Source of the DNA: Acestrorhynchus altus
Taxonomy: Eukaryota; Chordata; Actinopteri; Characiformes; Acestrorhynchidae
Length of the DNA: 64,000 nt
Direction: 5' to 3'
NCBI GenBank assembly: GCA_034509495.1
Contig: CM067511.1
Span: 24,218,200-24,282,199 of the forward strand
Shown here piece after piece: positions 1 to 12,145 of the stretch; position 1 is the stretch's first letter, and every line of letters begins with the position of its first letter. The position numbers and the translations under genes were made by a program. The notes beneath the pieces are model-generated. The model was not told the DNA's origin. It did not search any database and was given only the letters and a program-made list of their open reading frames with translations.

Positions 1-24
1 ACATTGTTCGATTTTTTTAAATAT

Positions 25-30
<6 letters not shown>

Positions 31-87
<57 letters not shown>
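31..87 (+). repeat. (GT)n microsatellite
   Basis: Uninterrupted GT dinucleotides, continuous with the Tc1 remnant at 88. Confidence 0.98.
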
Positions 88-89
<2 letters not shown>

Positions 90-490
90 TATTCACCCAT
101 AGCCTGTGCCATAACACTCAAAATGGAGCTCAGGTGCATCTTGTTTGCACTGATCATCCTTCAGATCTTTCTGAAGTTTGATTGGAGACATGTGGAATTC
201 AGTTGACTGGACATGGTTTGGAAAGGCACACATCTGTCTAAAGGACCATAATAGACAGTGCATGTCGAAACGAACCCATTCAAAAGTCTAAAGATTGTTG
301 CTGGGCCTCCACGAGCAGGACTGTATATAAGGATATAGAAAAATTTCTAGTGTTAAAAGTTCAATGAGCACAGTGGCCTCCATCCATAAATGGAAAGTCT
401 TTGGAACCACCAGGACTCTTCATAGAGCTGGCTGCCCAGCCAAACTGAGTGCAAAAGTGAAGTGCTGTGAATACTTTCCAGATGCTGTAT
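88..490 (+). mobile_element. Tc1-like transposon, internally deleted (family A)
   Basis: From AGTATTCACCC through CAGGTGCATCTTGTTTGCAC to AAGGCACACATCTGTCTA the sequence follows the 5' untranslated part of a common fish Tc1 family. It is followed by a piece of the N-terminal helix-turn-helix region (ATGAGCACAGTGGCCTCCAT, then a GGAACCACCAGGACTCTTC block). It then jumps directly to a terminal inverted repeat end, GTGAATACTTTCCAGATGC, followed by TGTA at 490. The whole catalytic region is missing. The (GT)n array at 31-87 sits where the family normally has ACATGTACATAAG, so the microsatellite probably grew inside the element. Confidence 0.8.
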
Positions 491-866
491 ATTGATTCAG
501 CATCGTGATATGTGCAGCATAGTGATCACCCTATGTGAATAATGTCACGTAAGCAGGCGTGTAAAGGAACATCATAGAGGCCACAGGGCTTATCTAGGGC
601 TTCTTTCAGCCATGCATATTTCTTCCATTCAAAATGAGGTACCACACCTGCACATACGACCAAGTTGAATTCTACATGTCCTGCAACTCTTGCTTTCACG
701 ATACAAAAGTAAATTTTAAAAATACTGCCAACATCCACCTAATGTGAATTTTTTTACTGTAATTAGCTATGACATGTTGGATCACTGACCTGTTTTGTAA
801 TTTTAACATAGCAATATAAATCATAGACCAAAAAAATATTGCAACATTTCGTACAGCCCTATCTTC
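490..866 (-). repeat. AT-rich repeat with a GGGCTGTACG terminus
   Basis: The right end reads, on the minus strand, AGGGCTGTACGAAATGTTGC, which resembles a family of non-autonomous fish DNA repeats. The other end (GATTCAGCATCGTGATATG) abuts the Tc1 terminus at 490, suggesting that Tc1 landed in or next to it. The assignment is from memory of the family and is tentative. Confidence 0.4.
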
Positions 867-1140
867 TACTCATGACACAACAACTGGAGACACTCATCTG
901 CGTGTGACTGATCCAAAGCAACTCACAGCAGATGGTACAAATCATTGACAATTAAGGCTGAAACGGTTCTTTCATATGGCAACAGTAATACATAAAAATA
1001 GCGCTGCCGCAAGCTTACCAAGCAGTACACTTATAGCTGTAACACACAGACCCAAGCACATGTGCGGTTGATCATGATATGAAGTGCCTGTTGAATTTAC
1101 AAGCTGCTTTTTTCTTGATTCTCATTAAATCTTTATCACT

Positions 1141-1474
1141 TCTGCAACATCACCCACCTTCACCAAACTCTATCCCTTGCCTTCGTACACTGCACATATC
1201 ACTCCTATTCTAAATCAGCTGCCTCTCAAATTCTCGTTCTTACATTCAATACTCTTCCGGGTCTCACTGCATCTCGGAACATTCAGAACGTCATCTTTAC
1301 ATGCTTTTTACAATCTGCTTGTTTGCCTCACACTAGACTCTGGGTGGGTGGCGGAGCATTTAGTCATGCTGTACCCACAGTTTGGAATGCATTTGAAAGC
1401 ACCTCAATCTACCTCTGATTGGTTTCCTGTAACTTTATTCAAATCTCAGATTGAGATGTTCTTCATCACTTAAT
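1141..1474 (+). pseudogene. LINE (L2/CR1-like) reverse-transcriptase C-terminal remnant
   Basis: One + frame reads GGAFSHAVPTVWNAFESTSI near 1345-1410, resembling the FS.A.P..WN.LP...R motif at the C-terminus of L2/CR1/Rex-type ORF2 proteins. It is followed by a frame with FKSQIEMFF, as in the usual FKS.LKTFLF ending. Stops and frame changes break it. The upstream part (LPLKFSFLHSILF) matches the preceding ...WLPVKFRI segment. This is an old, 5'-truncated copy. Confidence 0.55.
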
Positions 1475-2667
1475 ACTTCTCTTCTCTTAATACTTCTCTA
1501 CTTGACATTTAAAAAAAAATATTCTTTGTAAAGCAATCTAGTGTATGAGAATGCCATGAAATAAAAACAACAGCAACAGAACAGACAGAGACAGATAGAT
1601 AGAGCTGAATTTCCCTTTACTGAAAGAAATATATTTAAAGTAATACTGTGGTATTCATATCTCTGGGCTCCACATCTGTTACTGTGAATATGTAAGCAAA
1701 GCATATACATATATCAGCTTGTAAACACTACCTGTAGCCAGTTATTTCAGGGGATTTTGACTATTCTTCCTTGCAAACAGCTACTAGTCCCTTGCCATCA
1801 CTCCCACTATGCAGACAGAAGTTAAATATAGTACATATTTCCCAGCATTTCTCTTATAGTGTATATCTTAATCCTTAACTCTCTGAAGTACAGTCATCAG
1901 CATGAACAACTGATGTGAAACCTGCTGATTTAAAATGCCCAACGAATCTGTTCAACAGCTCAGTTAAGAAAGGGTTTACTGCTCTTCCTTGTTCTCTGTG
2001 GGCAATTGATCATATGCCACAGATAGAGCCTGTGAGGAAAAAGACTGGAGTCCTTTTAAAATGGACAAAAATTAATGACTACCAACACATTCAACAATTA
2101 AAAAGTGATTTAAAAAAAAAAAAATCGGACTGCTTTTAAATGTTAATTAACTTTCACGAAGCAGTGCTTCCAACCCTGAAGTCAAAACAACTTCTAAATG
2201 ATTGATCATATCTGCACAATATGTTGTCATACAAAATAAAAAATCTTAATTTGTACTGACAATGTAATTCCTCAAACACAGGCAGCAGTTTCTATGAGTT
2301 CTATGAGACTAAACAACTTCATTCAAATGTTCTAACATGTGAAACCACAACATCAATATACACAGCTGTATATTCATTCTACAATTCTGATCCACTGCAC
2401 TATATGTGATGTTACAATGACAAATTAACATGATGCTTTCAGAAGGCAAGCAGCATCATCACCACAATGTGGGCATGTGCAATGTTACACCCAAGACATG
2501 CAATGCAAATTTAATTCAATGTTACAATGTTTTGCCATTTCATACAAAAGTAATTTTATGTGTCCAAAATTATTTATTTGGCTTCAATCTTTGATACACA
2601 GGACATTATTAATGAGAAACCTTATTGTCAATGATTTTGGTAAAAATAAGGATTTATTAACATTGCA

Positions 2668-2670
<3 letters not shown>

Positions 2671-2732
<62 letters not shown>
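2671..2732. repeat. (TA)n microsatellite
   Basis: TA dinucleotides with one break near 2705, able to form a cruciform. Confidence 0.97.
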
Positions 2733-2740
<8 letters not shown>

Positions 2741-3107
2741 TTGATCAGACTAAGCATGAACTCATTTTACTGCTGCAGCATTTAAACCTCAGTTTCTCAA
2801 ACTCTTCATTTACCGTAAGTATGATTTTTGAAGGGCAGACCAACATCAGGCCTAATGCATTTCTAGGAAACCAGACCTTAAAGCCACAGGCAGCCTAGTC
2901 AATTTATTCTTACTTAAATTCAGCTGTGCAGTCTTTTTTTATTATTTTTTTTTAAACTAAAACACATCATACTTGGTACAAGCGGAAACTCAGTGTTACC
3001 ATAATTGAACTGTTCTTAACTGGACTGGCTTTACTAATATTTATCATCAGTCACTGGGAACTAGCACAGTTTGCATCATGATATGTAATAATGACAACAG
3101 AACTCAC

Positions 3108-3293
3108 CAGCTTCTGGAATAGGTGGCCAACTGTGACCTTGTCGTCCCACTGCTGGATGTTGGGGAAGAGGGCATCGTAGAACTCTTTATGAATCTCGTA
3201 GATGTCCTGAATCTTATAGAAGATGGTTTCAATCTGCTCCATGGTCAACACGGGCTTTGAGGTGGTGGCTGTGGCCTTTAGAGGACGCATGGG
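3108..3293 (-). CDS. abr: abr exon 4: N-terminal part of the DH domain
   Basis: The 186 nt (62 codons, phase 0) lie between the acceptor CCCCATAG and the donor GTGAGTT. They encode residues 113-174: PMRPLKATATTSKPVLT, then MEQIETIFYKIQDIYEIHKE, then FYDALFPNIQQWDDKVTVGH and LFQKL. This is the ABR/BCR DH-domain segment. The IETIF...IYEIHKEFYD block corresponds to the first conserved helices that contact the GTPase. Reading through the donor would add VSSVVIITYHD and stop, which is intron. The next exon (expected to start ASQLG) lies beyond the left edge. The exon is intact and looks under strong coding constraint. Confidence 0.96.
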
Positions 3294-3752
3294 CTATGGG
3301 GAGGATGAGGAAGAAAGCGTTAGAATGAGCAATAAGCTGCGGGATATTTAAAAATAACATGGTTGCAGAATATAATAACCAGCTGCCCACATTACAGCAG
3401 AATACATTAACTGTGGATTATTCTATACTATATTATACTATATGTTTAAGCTCTGGCTTGCTCAACTAACTTCCTTTACAATAAGAGACTCCTGTAATTC
3501 AGGGGTAGACAGTAGTTGGCAAGATATTTTATCACATGAACCACTCCTTATCTGTGGCCTTGAGCTTATATATAGAAAAACAATGGTTAAATGACAGCTT
3601 TGATTAAAAACACTGATGGTTTCTCCTAATAGGACTATTTTGGGCTTGAGAAAAGTATCCATCATCAGTGACATTCGTCAAAACAGAACAGACATTACTG
3701 ATATTAGCCATTTAAGATACCAGTTAGACAAAACAACTAAAATCTACAAAAC

Positions 3753-3934
3753 TACCATATTTTCCAGACTATAAACTGCACCAGAATATAAGCCACACCC
3801 ACAAAGTAAAAAAAAAAAACAACAACAACAACAAACTGGAAAATAACATATGAAGATAAAGCCGCACTTCATTATAAGATGCATGGTTTAAAGCGTGGAA
3901 AAAAGTAGCGTCTTATAGTCTGGAAAATACGGTA
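3753..3934. mobile_element. 182-bp MITE with 22-bp terminal inverted repeats
   Basis: The left end TACCATATTTTCCAGACTAT and the reverse complement of the right end (TACCGTATTTTCCAGACTAT) agree at 21 of 22 positions over 3753-3774 and 3913-3934. The interior has an (AAC)n run and no coding capacity. This is a small non-autonomous DNA transposon of the TTTTCCAGACTATAA type, seen widely in vertebrates (family placement from memory). Confidence 0.85.
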
Positions 3935-4381
3935 CTTAAATGTTATACAAAACAGGTATGCAGGTTTAATTATCTTCTTTTGAAAAAAACAAGATTGCAG
4001 TTTCTTGTAGACATACTTTTCTTAATTTTATTATTTTCTGTCAGTGGATGGATGTACAGGAGAATGAGATAAACTAATGTGGAGTAATATGAAACAAGGA
4101 TTCTTTATGTATTTAATCTTTAGCGAAAATGTTTTTGGTTTTGACCTTCTTACTCTTATGGTAATATTATCTGTGGATTTTGACTGGATTTGGACAGATA
4201 TAGTGCTGCCAGGATTACTGTAAACCCTTTACCATTTTCAACATAGGCCTAAAATGTGGTAAGATCAACGTATATAACCTCTAAAATCAAAAATTAACAA
4301 AACAGAATAAAATTAAACAAAATGACGCAACACAAAAGCTCCCCAACATTAAAAATCATTGACTGAAATATAACATGAACC

Positions 4382-4582
4382 TCTAGGACATGGGTGTCAA
4401 ACCGGGTCAGAAATCGGCCAGCGTGGCTGCAGGGTTCATTCCATCGAAAGGGAAGTTCATGTGGTCTGTTTGAAGATTGGTTGTTTAAGTGGAGTGGAAT
4501 CATCATCAATCAAATTAGAATAAAAATGTGCAGCCACACCTGCCCGGTTTGACACCAACCCAATGCAACACCCCTGGTCTAG
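4382..4582. mobile_element. small inverted-repeat DNA transposon
   Basis: Perfect 14-bp inverted repeats GGTGTCAAACCGGG lie at 4393-4406 and 4543-4556, with partly complementary CTAGG-type flanks outside them. It has no coding capacity. It resembles the fish hAT-like MITEs whose ends read GGTGTCAAAC; this placement is from memory. Confidence 0.6.
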
Positions 4583-5284
4583 GAGCACAAATAAATGTTC
4601 ATGTTTTCAAATTATTTAGCAAAAATCAAAAAAAGGATGTGCCTTGCTTTTCTACTGTAAGGATACTAAACAGCAATCTCAGCTGACCGTGGCTTGTACA
4701 CCATCATTGGTATCCACACATGGCTATTTTCTCTCTATATTTATACCTCTATCAGTTAATAGGAGGATATGATATTCTTGGCATATCCTCTATGCCCCCC
4801 CCAGTTATGTAATCACTCAGATTTGGTGTCCGTGCAACTTTGGGTTTGAGTATGTGTGTAGGTGTAAGCATATACCCATGCAATCATTGGCTCCCTGGGA
4901 TAATAACAATAAGAGTGCATTAAAGTTAATGGAAAAGTTTAACAGTGCTGGAGACTCATTGTTTACAGTGTGTGGTCCCTCTCCAGCAACACTTAAATTA
5001 ATGGTGCTCTCATATCTAACCTGCCTCTCCTTTATCCTTTCACACCACAGTCTGAATCTCATTAATCATGCTGGCTGGCTGCTTCTCTAAGATGCAGTAA
5101 AAACTACTAAAAGCATTAGATGCCTAAAGCAGCACTGGATGAGGAAGACGTTCTCCTTTTGCAGGTAGTGCTGGACATCCAGTATGTAATCGTGAACAAT
5201 TCATATCTGATAGAAGGCAAGCGTGGACCAAGAGACCATAACCTGTGGAGATGAAGCAACTTGTCTTGACTTGTCAACATGTCA

Positions 5285-5287
<3 letters not shown>

Positions 5288-5361
<74 letters not shown>
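5288..5361 (+). repeat. (TG)n microsatellite
   Basis: Uninterrupted TG dinucleotides in intron 3. Confidence 0.98.
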
Positions 5362-5449
5362 ACAAAAAACATGCCGATATATTTTATCATAATAAATATG
5401 CAATATTTGATATGATATGATGTGAAAAATACAATGTAAAAAGTTATTC

Positions 5450-5685
5450 AAATCAAGCTGTAGAAACATCTGAAGGATGATCAGTGGAACAAGATGCACC
5501 AGTTCAATTTTGAGTGTTATGGCAAAGGCTGTGAACACTTATGTGTGTTATATTTTGTGTTTTATTTTAAGATTTCAAACAAATTTTTCTTATTTTGTCA
5601 TCGTGGGGTAAAATTTTGAGGGAAAAAAGAATTGAATACATTTTGGAATAAGGCTGTAACAAACATACTTTAAGGATGCCCTGTA
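5450..5685 (-). mobile_element. Tc1-like family A 5' end, minus orientation
   Basis: On the minus strand it runs from a degenerate terminus (TACAGGGCATCCTTAAAG) through GTTACAGCCTTATTCCAAAA to the 5' leader (TTGCCATAACACTCAAAATT ... GATCATCCTTCAGATGTTTC). It lacks any transposase sequence and part of the inverted repeat. It is the same family as 88-490 and 44361-44730. Confidence 0.75.
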
Positions 5686-6021
5686 CGTCTCCTAAATGGA
5701 ACATTTTAGCTACGTTATGAAAAACAAAAAAGAATGCACATACAAAAAGTTTCCTTACAAATGTTTCCTGTAACAATGTTAGCATGTATTTAATCCTGGT
5801 AAATAAGAGAACTAATTTAAACAAATTACAAAATAGTCAATAAAAACATCCGTGTGTCACTTTTTTAGGCAATGTGATTTCACTGTAATCTAGCATACTT
5901 CACAAAAACTGTGCAGCAGTATTATCTAGCACTGGGCCATTTTCACATTAAGTCGTCTTCATGGCAGACCGCTGTCTAATGCACCCTCCATGGTGTGTGG
6001 GGCCAGAGTTACATTGTGCAG

Positions 6022-6370
6022 TTTGTTAGCCAGTGACTGAAAGAATTGTTTCTTTAAGAAAAGTTTGTTAGAACTGTTTGTTAGTCAGTGATTCAAAGAA
6101 TCATTCCATAAGGAATTGTTTGTTAGTGAGTGACACAAAGACTTGTTTTCTAAAGAACAGTTTGTTGGCCAGTGATTCAAAGATTCATTTCCCTAAGAAC
6201 TGTTTGTTAGTGGGTGATGCAAAGAATCACTTCCTAAAGAACAGTTTATTTTATTGTACGAGGCTTTGTTTCCTAAACGGCAGTTTATTTTAGTGAGTGA
6301 TTCATTGAACTACTTCCTAAAGAACAGTCCGTGTTAGTGAATGATGCATTTCATCATTCCTAAAGAACAG
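6022..6370 (+). repeat. degenerate minisatellite with 42-bp unit (about 8 copies)
   Basis: Unit starts (TTTGTTAG or close variants) fall at 6022, 6064, 6077, 6119, 6161, 6203, 6245, 6284 and 6328. Six of the intervals are exactly 42 bp or within 3 bp of it; the 13-bp step at 6064-6077 is a partial unit. Each unit ends near CCTAAAGAACAG. Because 42 is divisible by three, one frame stays open and translates as a 14-residue repeat, but nothing suggests it is expressed. Confidence 0.85.
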
Positions 6371-9131
6371 GGCTGAGTTTCCTGAAAGTGCTTAACTACA
6401 AAGATTATTCTTAAATCTTTGAGACAGCATTACACTGAAGCCTCTAAAAGTTCAGATTATGTCTGTATTAGTGAATGAAATATTGCATCACTTCCTGAAG
6501 AATGTTTTACTAATGAATGCATTTCATCTGCATTTATGCAACAACTTATTTAAGGATCTATTTTTTAATGATAGAAACAGGGAACAAGTTTAATGTTTAA
6601 TCGCTTCATAAAGAACAATTAGTATTTTCTGATGAATTTTTGAATCATTTTCTAAACAGCCATATATTAACACATGTATATGGCAGTTTAAAGAAAAAAC
6701 TGGTGTGGTCTCTGGTTATTGCAAGAGCGTGACCACTTCCCATCCTAAAAGCAAAGGTTGGTACAGACAGAACAGAGCACCCTTCTCTAATAAGGCATTG
6801 CTGTTTAGAAGTTTACACACTTTAATACCCTTCAAGTTTCTGTGAAGTCAGTAAATGAGTTCATTGACACACATGATATTAAGCCATTAGACAGTGTTGC
6901 TTAATCCTAAGAAAGTTCAAGGGCTCACCATTCAGTCCCTTGGTGGACTTAACATGAGTAATTGCTCAGTAAGTAGTAACATATACTGTAGTAAGATAAT
7001 ATCTTAATATTCCTAACTGAACAATAAGCCTGCAATTGATATAGTTATATAATACTGACTCTTTGGATGGTATTGGATGGATTGCACTGTTTATGGGTGT
7101 GTGAAGGTGTGTATGGTTCCCTGGTTTAAAATCCAGTTCAGTTCACGTTAACAATGTTTCTAAATGTTCATAATGCAGGTGACAATAAAAACGAGTAGAT
7201 AAAACTGTAGATAAATTTCGAGCAGATAAAGTAGTAAAACTGTCTAATCTGTGGTCTGACGATAACTTGTGAACATTTCAACAGTGTAACCTGGGCTCTG
7301 AGCTACACTCTGAAACTGGCAGGAAGTGACATCATAAAATATGTCATTGTGGCGGGCTGACTGGGCAGAATTCTGTTCAACTTTCTCACCGAAAGAGGAA
7401 ATGCAGCTCAGGGTGTCCCTTCAGATCTAAATTCATAAGTTCTCTCAAAGATGGGTAAGAGATGGAGTGAATGCATAGCACATTCAAACGCACAGACTTC
7501 ATGACACTTTATGAACTACATGCAGGAGTTTGTGTAGAATGAAACCAGTAAGACAAAGAAAGTTATTCGGAATTTTGTGGAAGTTGTTGCTGCTCAGACT
7601 GGAGGAGAAAGACCCTATTGCACAAAATCTTTACGACTACACTGCTTCATGCAGAAATGCTGTATCATTGTTTACCACCAACACATGTAGGTTCTCTGGT
7701 GGTTTTGGATAGTAAAACCGTTTTACAGCACCACTGTAGAAAAATCAAAGTTAGTAAGTTTCACTGCACTAAACCACTTCAAACAAACCCCTCTAAATTA
7801 AGGCTGGCCAATTAGCCCTTATGAGTCCTGGGCTATTCATCTAGTTTCTCTGTTTATGTGTAACTTCACTTTCCTACAGCTCAAAAAGTCCAAACACAAA
7901 ACCCTGGAAAACCACAATATTTCTGTCTATGTCTGTCTCTCTTGTACTCTTTTCACTCACACCTCTGGTCAGTGCAACCCCACAGTTCCACTGCAGTAGA
8001 ACGTAACAGAATCAGCAGATCTGCATCTTCAAACAACAACAAGTGATAAAGATATGAAAATGAAGGCAATGCCAGCTCTGTCCCATTTTGAGTACTTTGG
8101 CGTGCATGTACAAATTATTCTTGGATCCCAGTTGTAATATGCAATGTACTGACATCAAATATGCTCGAACATGGCGTTTAAAACCAGCACTTTCAATGCA
8201 AGTTTTAAGCTGTGGTTTCAACATGACTTCATTTTTATGTTCTCATGAAACCAGTCATGGTTTGATCACATCAGCATAACCAGCAACTGCTAAGGGGAGT
8301 TTTAAATCAAAAGGCAGAACATGTAACCGATGCAATCATCCCTGTGATGGTTAATCAGTTTTTTATATTTTCAACTAATAACCATAAGTAGTTCATCTGT
8401 GTGTGCTTCCTTCAATTATTTTAAAAACACAAGGATATGAACTTTTTTAATAATAAAAAAATATCCGAGCATATTTACAGTAAAATCTTTGTCAGAGAAC
8501 CGTGAGGGCAAAAATAAACAAATGATCATTTATCATATTCAAGTTAAAATCAGACATTGATTTGAGGTAATATCACCCAGCATTTTTCTTCTCAAGAAAT
8601 TAGAAGAAAATTAGACAATTTTATATTTTGGTTTAAACAAAAGTTGGAATTCCCTTTTAATATTACAAAGGAACATCTGCAATTAATTCTTTATATAAAG
8701 TGTCATCTTCAGCTTCAGTGCTATTTCAGAAAGAAGATCAGTGGTTCGTATCAAGCAGAGGAGGACACTCAAAAATCAGTTTGGCCTAGAATATGAAACT
8801 TGTCACAGTTGTCAATTTAAAAGACTACATACATATTCTTCAGTATTGCTGAATGTCAGTGCTGGTAAAGATGGAAGAAGAAACACTTCAATACACTTGA
8901 CTGAAAAAATGAACTTCCCTCAAAACTGATCAGGTAACTTTCTCATTTTATTTCATTATCCAGCAAGCCAGTCTTTCTGTGTGATAATGTTAGCACATAT
9001 AGCATATTCAGCAATGCCTCTATTAATCTATATAAGTCTCAGATCACGGATAAATGAGGTGTGTTTGGGTGTCTGTGTATTGTGAATGTAATGTAAGTGG
9101 TGTGTTGTGGTTCAGAGCAGAAGGCACATAC

Positions 9132-9230
9132 CAGCAGCAGGGCCTCAAGCTGGTTAATGTAGATCTCTTCACTGGCCAGGAATCCAGACAACACCAGCTT
9201 CTTCATCCCCAGACAATTTTCAATGTCCCC
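9132..9230 (-). CDS. abr: abr exon 3: entry into the DH (RhoGEF) domain
   Basis: The 99 nt (33 codons, phase 0 on both sides) follow the acceptor TTTCTCTCAG and precede the donor GTATGT. They encode GDIENCLGMKK and then KLVLSGFLASEEIYINQLEA and LLL, residues 80-112 of the long form. LVLSGFLASEEIYINQLEALLL is the start of the DH domain, which catalyses GDP/GTP exchange on Rho-family GTPases, and it is nearly identical to the ABR/BCR family as I remember it. The first nine residues (GDIENCLGM) look divergent from the Gly-Leu-Glu-Met-containing version I recall in mammals. Both the long first exon pair and the alternative exon at 18985-19134 can splice to it in frame. Confidence 0.95.
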
Positions 9231-10616
9231 CTGAGAGAAAAAGACAGAATCAATATTTGATATAAATGCAGTACCTATAAGCTGAGAGGAGAACTTTGAT
9301 TTTCCTCTGTGCTTTTAATTTTGAGGCAAAGAAAAGGAAGAATGGCAGCCCGCCCTTATTGTGAGCTTGCTTGTTCAGTTGTTATTAAACTCAATGCAAT
9401 ATAATGAAGCAATAGCGCATAAGAGTGTGTTATCATGAAATAACAGCATGTCTGTGAGCAAGGAGGAGTGTCGTATTTCATCATGGCCATGTTATTTATG
9501 ATTACGCACAACCTCTGGGGTGTAAACATAGCATTTCATATGTTTTAATGTAAGTGCATTTCTTTCCGCCAAATTATAATTCCTTAACCAACATCACAGG
9601 AACAAACTCCACTCACTCACTGGACAGCCAGTAGCTCCTTACTGAGATCAACACCGTAAGCTGTTTCCCACTCCTTTATCCACTTTGTCCTTTATTATTG
9701 CATATTACTATTGTGATCTCAGCCACAGAAAGAAGGCTGACCAACCCCATGATACACAGACAACAGCTTGGTGCCAACTAAAGGTGCATTTACTCATTTA
9801 CAAACACAAATGGAACACTTCCCTGAGCTACAACGGGCCCTGACCAGATCACCCGTTTCCCCAGTCTAAACAAGTCTCTACGTCTGTGTGCCTCTCACTG
9901 AGACTGAAAGGGCTGAGTTTATAGAAAGTGTTGCAAGAGTCTTCCTTAACCAGCTGTAGCTGGTCCACAATCACTGCGATGAGAAACTGGCAGATCCACC
10001 TCCGGGTCCGCCACATTGTCTTAAAGCATTTAGTTTAATTTTGCTCTTTTGCTCGGGTCATTTACATTACTAAATGAGTTTTTAATGGTATTTACTTAGC
10101 AGCTCCATTCAGCAGAGTGATTCAGTGTTTGTGGGGGGAAAAAAAAACAACAAAAAACAATCAGTTTGCTAACTGCTGTATAATCAGAATTAAAATGTAC
10201 ACATTGTTTCCTATATGTGCAGAACTGACAGTTATATACAGTAGTTTACAGTCTCCCAGTACACTCAAAAACTCAACCTCCACTATCAGTGTATTTTTAC
10301 GCCCATAAGAGTGAGGCTTCTTTATCATAGTCAACAGAGTGCATCCAAACAATAAAGGCTGTGAGTGTACTCTGCTCACTGCTGAAAATTCAGAGCCTAG
10401 GAACAAGATGACATTGCTAGCCTGCAGTCTGTATCTCCAGATAAAGGTCTGGGTGATTCAAAACACTTTAGTGAAAAGCAGAGAATCTGCATCTGCTTGT
10501 CTTGATTACTCCATTTAACCGAGCATGGAAGGAGGTCCAACAGGAAGTCTGTGAGCAGAACAATATAGCCAAGATATGCCAGTTCATCTCAGCCAACCAA
10601 GTGTGGATTTGGGTGT

Positions 10617-10619
<3 letters not shown>

Positions 10620-10668
<49 letters not shown>
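10620..10668 (+). repeat. (AC)n microsatellite
   Basis: Uninterrupted CA dinucleotides followed by GAGTGTGTGC, giving a small foldback. Confidence 0.98.
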
Positions 10669-10670
<2 letters not shown>

Positions 10671-11775
10671 TGTGTGCATTAAAAGACCACATCCACTGGG
10701 GCCTCAGGCTATGAACACTAGCACAGTGTCCCTCTGGTGTGCCTCAGAATTCCCTTTCTCCTCTTTGTTTGCATTGGCCTTTGTGAAGGTGTTGACATAA
10801 CCACCACATGGTCTGGAAACACCTTGCTGTTTCCACAGACCCTGGCACTTGTGTGACTACATGTGTGTTTCAAATACAAAAAAGTTTTGGAAGATACACC
10901 TTAGGTGAACTCTAAGGACAATGGTCCTCATTCATCAAAGCTATGTAAACACTCACAAAGTGGAGTGCACGGGAAGACGTCTGAACTGTATGCTGTACAT
11001 CAAAATGTGCAGAGACTGTAGTGTAGCACCCACGGAAAACATCCTCATTAACCTATAACTTACAGAAGATGCTCCAGTTTGCCTTCAAATGCATATATAT
11101 ATTACATTCACTGCCCATGTCGTGCAGATTTGCAAACAGTGAGCCAATAAAAAGAAAGAATTCATCAGCTTCAGAGCCAGTGGCTGACCTCATAGATAAT
11201 GTTTGGGGTTAAACAGCTTTATATTAAAATTTGAACCTCTGAAATAAACACAAAGTGAAACAAAGAAATTGGCAAGTAGATATAAGAGCATCCACTTCAG
11301 CACAATGTTGCCATATTCCTCATTATTTTGATTTTACTGTTGTTATTATTAGAGAAATTGAATAGCCATTGGGAGGATCCAGGTCTTTAAAAATCCAGGT
11401 TGATAGTCCCTATGCAAAGCAATAAACTTGTATTCCTATCTAGTGCCCAAGTAGTCTTTAGACACCGCTGTGACCCTGACCAGAAGAGATGGGGGATAAC
11501 ACTGAGTTCCATTTGATCCAATAGCAAGTAATAACTGTGTCATTTTAGAACAGTGTGAATGTGTAAAACACAGTAGAACAAAATAAATAGAGAAAATATT
11601 CATTTACGTGGTAATTTCAACATTTGATTCTGGAATGGGATGTAAATGGGATGTGATGGGAGTAAATACTAGAACAGTTCTGATGCAAGAAAACTTGAGT
11701 CCTGGTAGGTTCCAGACTAGTGGTGTAACAAACCACATAACAGAGAAGCAATCATTGGGGTTTTACTCAAAAGTT

Positions 11776-12145
11776 AGGGCTGAGTGTTCTATCGATATTA
11801 TATTGATATCAGGATATAAAGAGAGCAAAATATGGGTTTAGGTGATACTGTTTATATTGAGTTTTAAATTTCTAAATAACAATTTCTCAATCTTGTATTA
11901 ACCTTTTTTCCTGCCTCTGTTCCACCCCCTGCTCTCAGCTCTTACTCTGCCCCCAGTCATGATATGGAGGGGGCATAAGACTTGGAGATCAAATTTCAAT
12001 ATGTTTAAATATAGTAAAAAAAAAGTAAGGAAGGATTTCATGGGGTGTTCTAAATTTTCCCACTGTATATTTCATCATATATCATAAAGTATATTCATCC
12101 AAAATATATCAGGCTATGATTTTTTCCCCCATATCACCCAGCGCT
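11776..12145 (-). mobile_element. copy of the GGGCTGGGCAAT repeat family
   Basis: It begins AGGGCTGAGTG and ends CACCCAGCGCT, giving degenerate inverted ends. The interior shares GATATCAGGATATAAA, GGGGGCATAAGAC and AAGGATTTCATG with the copy at 27694-28010. It lies in the opposite orientation to the copies at 25961, 40290 and 59108. Confidence 0.65.

Larger units (their letters stand above)
1..3107 (-). other. abr: abr intron 4 (partial)
   Basis: This is the 5' part of intron 4, starting with GTGAGTT at 3107; its acceptor lies off the window. It holds a (GT)n tract, a Tc1 deletion derivative, a repeat with a GGGCTGTACG terminus, a LINE remnant and a (TA)n array, described separately. I see nothing gene-like in about 1500-2660 or 2735-3107. 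Confidence 0.85.
3294..9131 (-). other. abr: abr intron 3
   Basis: The intron is 5838 nt, with donor GTATGT at the 9131 side and acceptor CCCCATAG at the 3294 side. It contains inverted-repeat elements at 3753-3934 and 4382-4582, a (TG)n array, a Tc1 end at 5450-5685 and a 42-bp minisatellite at 6022-6370. From about 6700 to 9130 it is ordinary AT-rich sequence with no feature I can name. Confidence 0.9.

Noticed and set aside
5116..5538. 140-codon minus-strand frame with poly Thr-His
   Set aside because: Its core is the translated (CA)n microsatellite; the flanks are unrelated non-coding sequence.
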